From NCBI GenBank assembly GCA_019634245.1, contig JAHQVR010000279.1, positions 1 to 6,075 on the forward strand: a DNA stretch of 6,075 nucleotides, written 5' to 3'. The translations under genes were made by a program, and so were the position numbers. This stretch comes from Gammaproteobacteria bacterium (lineage in GTDB: Bacteria > Pseudomonadota > Gammaproteobacteria > Granulosicoccales > Granulosicoccaceae). Below the pieces are notes generated by a model. The model saw only the letters and a list, made by a program, of their open reading frames with translations. It had not been told where the DNA came from and did no database searches. Positions 5,639-6,075 of this stretch are shown here, piece by piece. Each line of letters opens with the position of its first letter. Within the stretch, counting starts at the first letter, position 1.

Positions 5639-5905
5639 TTAGTTAGTGTGAGTGATCAGATCAATGACTCGCTCCGCACCAGCGTCTTTCGCTGCACGGA
5701 TCGCTGCATTTTGTGCACCCAGATCTTCTACGTAACCGCTCAAAGTGGCAACATCGCCGTTAACCGATACCGATACGTTGGCGCTTGAGCCTACCGCTGA
5801 TTGAACACCTGAGAATATGTCCTGTTGCAACGTCATTGCAGATGCGCTTCCAGCCATTCCAACGAGTACAACAGCAGCGGCGATAGATTTAGTTAAAGTT
5901 TTCAT
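5639..5905 (-). CDS. Periplasmic BON-domain protein
   Basis: This 88-residue precursor starts with a clear signal peptide: MKTLTK, a hydrophobic core IAAAVVLVGMAG, and ASA at 21-23, with cleavage expected before M24. The remaining 65 residues form one BON domain: DIFSGVQSAV helix (29-38), VSVSVNGDVATLSGYVED (44-61) with the typical G-x-V-x-L-x-G-x-V strand pair, and QNAAIRAAKDAGAERVIDLI (65-84). BON domains occur in OsmY-like periplasmic proteins and are thought to bind membranes or other envelope components, often in stress responses. This one has a single domain, so it is a minimal version. Its leader lies in repeat copy B. AGGAA lies nine to ten bases before the ATG. Confidence 0.87.
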   Translation of the reverse strand: MKTLTKSIAAAVVLVGMAGSASAMTLQQDIFSGVQSAVGSSANVSVSVNGDVATLSGYVEDLGAQNAAIRAAKDAGAERVIDLITHTN

Positions 5906-5920
5906 GTGTATTAGTTCCTA

Positions 5921-6060
5921 TAGTTTAAGTTCAGTTAGTTTCCCGAAGAGCACCTCGCCTTCGTTGAGAACTACTATCGGACTTCAAGCTTGCACACACG
6001 TTGCCTCTAATATACTTCTGTGTAAGAAAACCCAAAAGCCCCATTACAGGCGGCTCTGAG
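5921..6060. repeat. Direct repeat copy B (about 140 bp), leader of the BON gene
   Basis: This is the second copy of the segment at 4837-4976, in the same orientation and without gaps. On the - strand it ends immediately before the ribosome-binding site of the BON gene, so it is that gene's promoter or 5' untranslated region. A -10-like TATATT (plus-strand AATATA at 6009-6014) is found in this copy, while copy A reads AAATTT there. No convincing -35 goes with it. The repeat may continue to the window's end, where both copies become A/T-rich. Confidence 0.85.
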
Positions 6061-6075
6061 CGGAAAATTTATTTC

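Noticed and set aside
1..6075. CRISPR array, tRNA, rRNA, transposase or toxin-antitoxin pair
   Set aside because: I looked on both strands and saw no short regularly spaced repeats, RNA-gene signature or recognisable mobile-element protein.

Overview
The window looks like part of a Gram-negative, probably gammaproteobacterial, chromosome. It encodes an outer-membrane beta-barrel protein and a periplasmic BON-domain protein, both with signal peptides, and the genes have clear Shine-Dalgarno sites. No genus can be named from the sequence alone. There is no rRNA, tRNA, CRISPR array, transposase or complete insertion sequence. The gene set is a mixed accessory block: small detoxification or modification enzymes, an envelope protein with a divergent membrane-anchored regulator, and gene debris.

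Left part (1-1357). The window opens inside an elongation factor G-like gene on the + strand. Its domain IV is recognisable, but its C-terminal tail does not look like EF-G domain V. A nearly perfect 17-bp hairpin follows. Next come two wrecked genes: an AraC-type regulator on the - strand (738-1017), with an internal deletion and a frame change, and a DUF4336 metallo-beta-lactamase-like gene on the + strand (about 1016-1357) that has lost its N-terminal half. They are fused head to head at about 1016, as if one deletion removed both 5' ends and the promoters between them.

Middle part (1414-2767). Two intact + strand genes encode a Nim-like FMN-binding protein of the pyridoxamine-phosphate-oxidase fold and a class I SAM-dependent methyltransferase. 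Both have good ribosome-binding sites. A hairpin separates the methyltransferase gene from the convergent outer-membrane protein gene.

Envelope and regulator pair (2906-4813). A small outer-membrane beta-barrel gene (-) and a four-helix membrane protein with a C-terminal LytTR DNA-binding domain (+) are divergent. They share about 250 bp that carries LytTR-box-like motifs and a 10-bp palindrome. Autoregulation or control of the porin-like gene is a reasonable inference.

Right part (4814-6075). Two - strand genes, for a VOC/glyoxalase-fold protein and a periplasmic BON-domain protein, are bracketed by two direct copies of a repeat of about 140 bp that is close to 88% identical. One copy is the leader of the BON gene. 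The other sits between the LytTR and VOC genes and keeps a Shine-Dalgarno-like remnant but leads into no gene. A segment rich in inverted repeats lies between the VOC and BON genes. I see no convincing new defence or mobile system. The duplicated leader, the atypical EF-G tail and the fused pseudogenes are the most unusual points.
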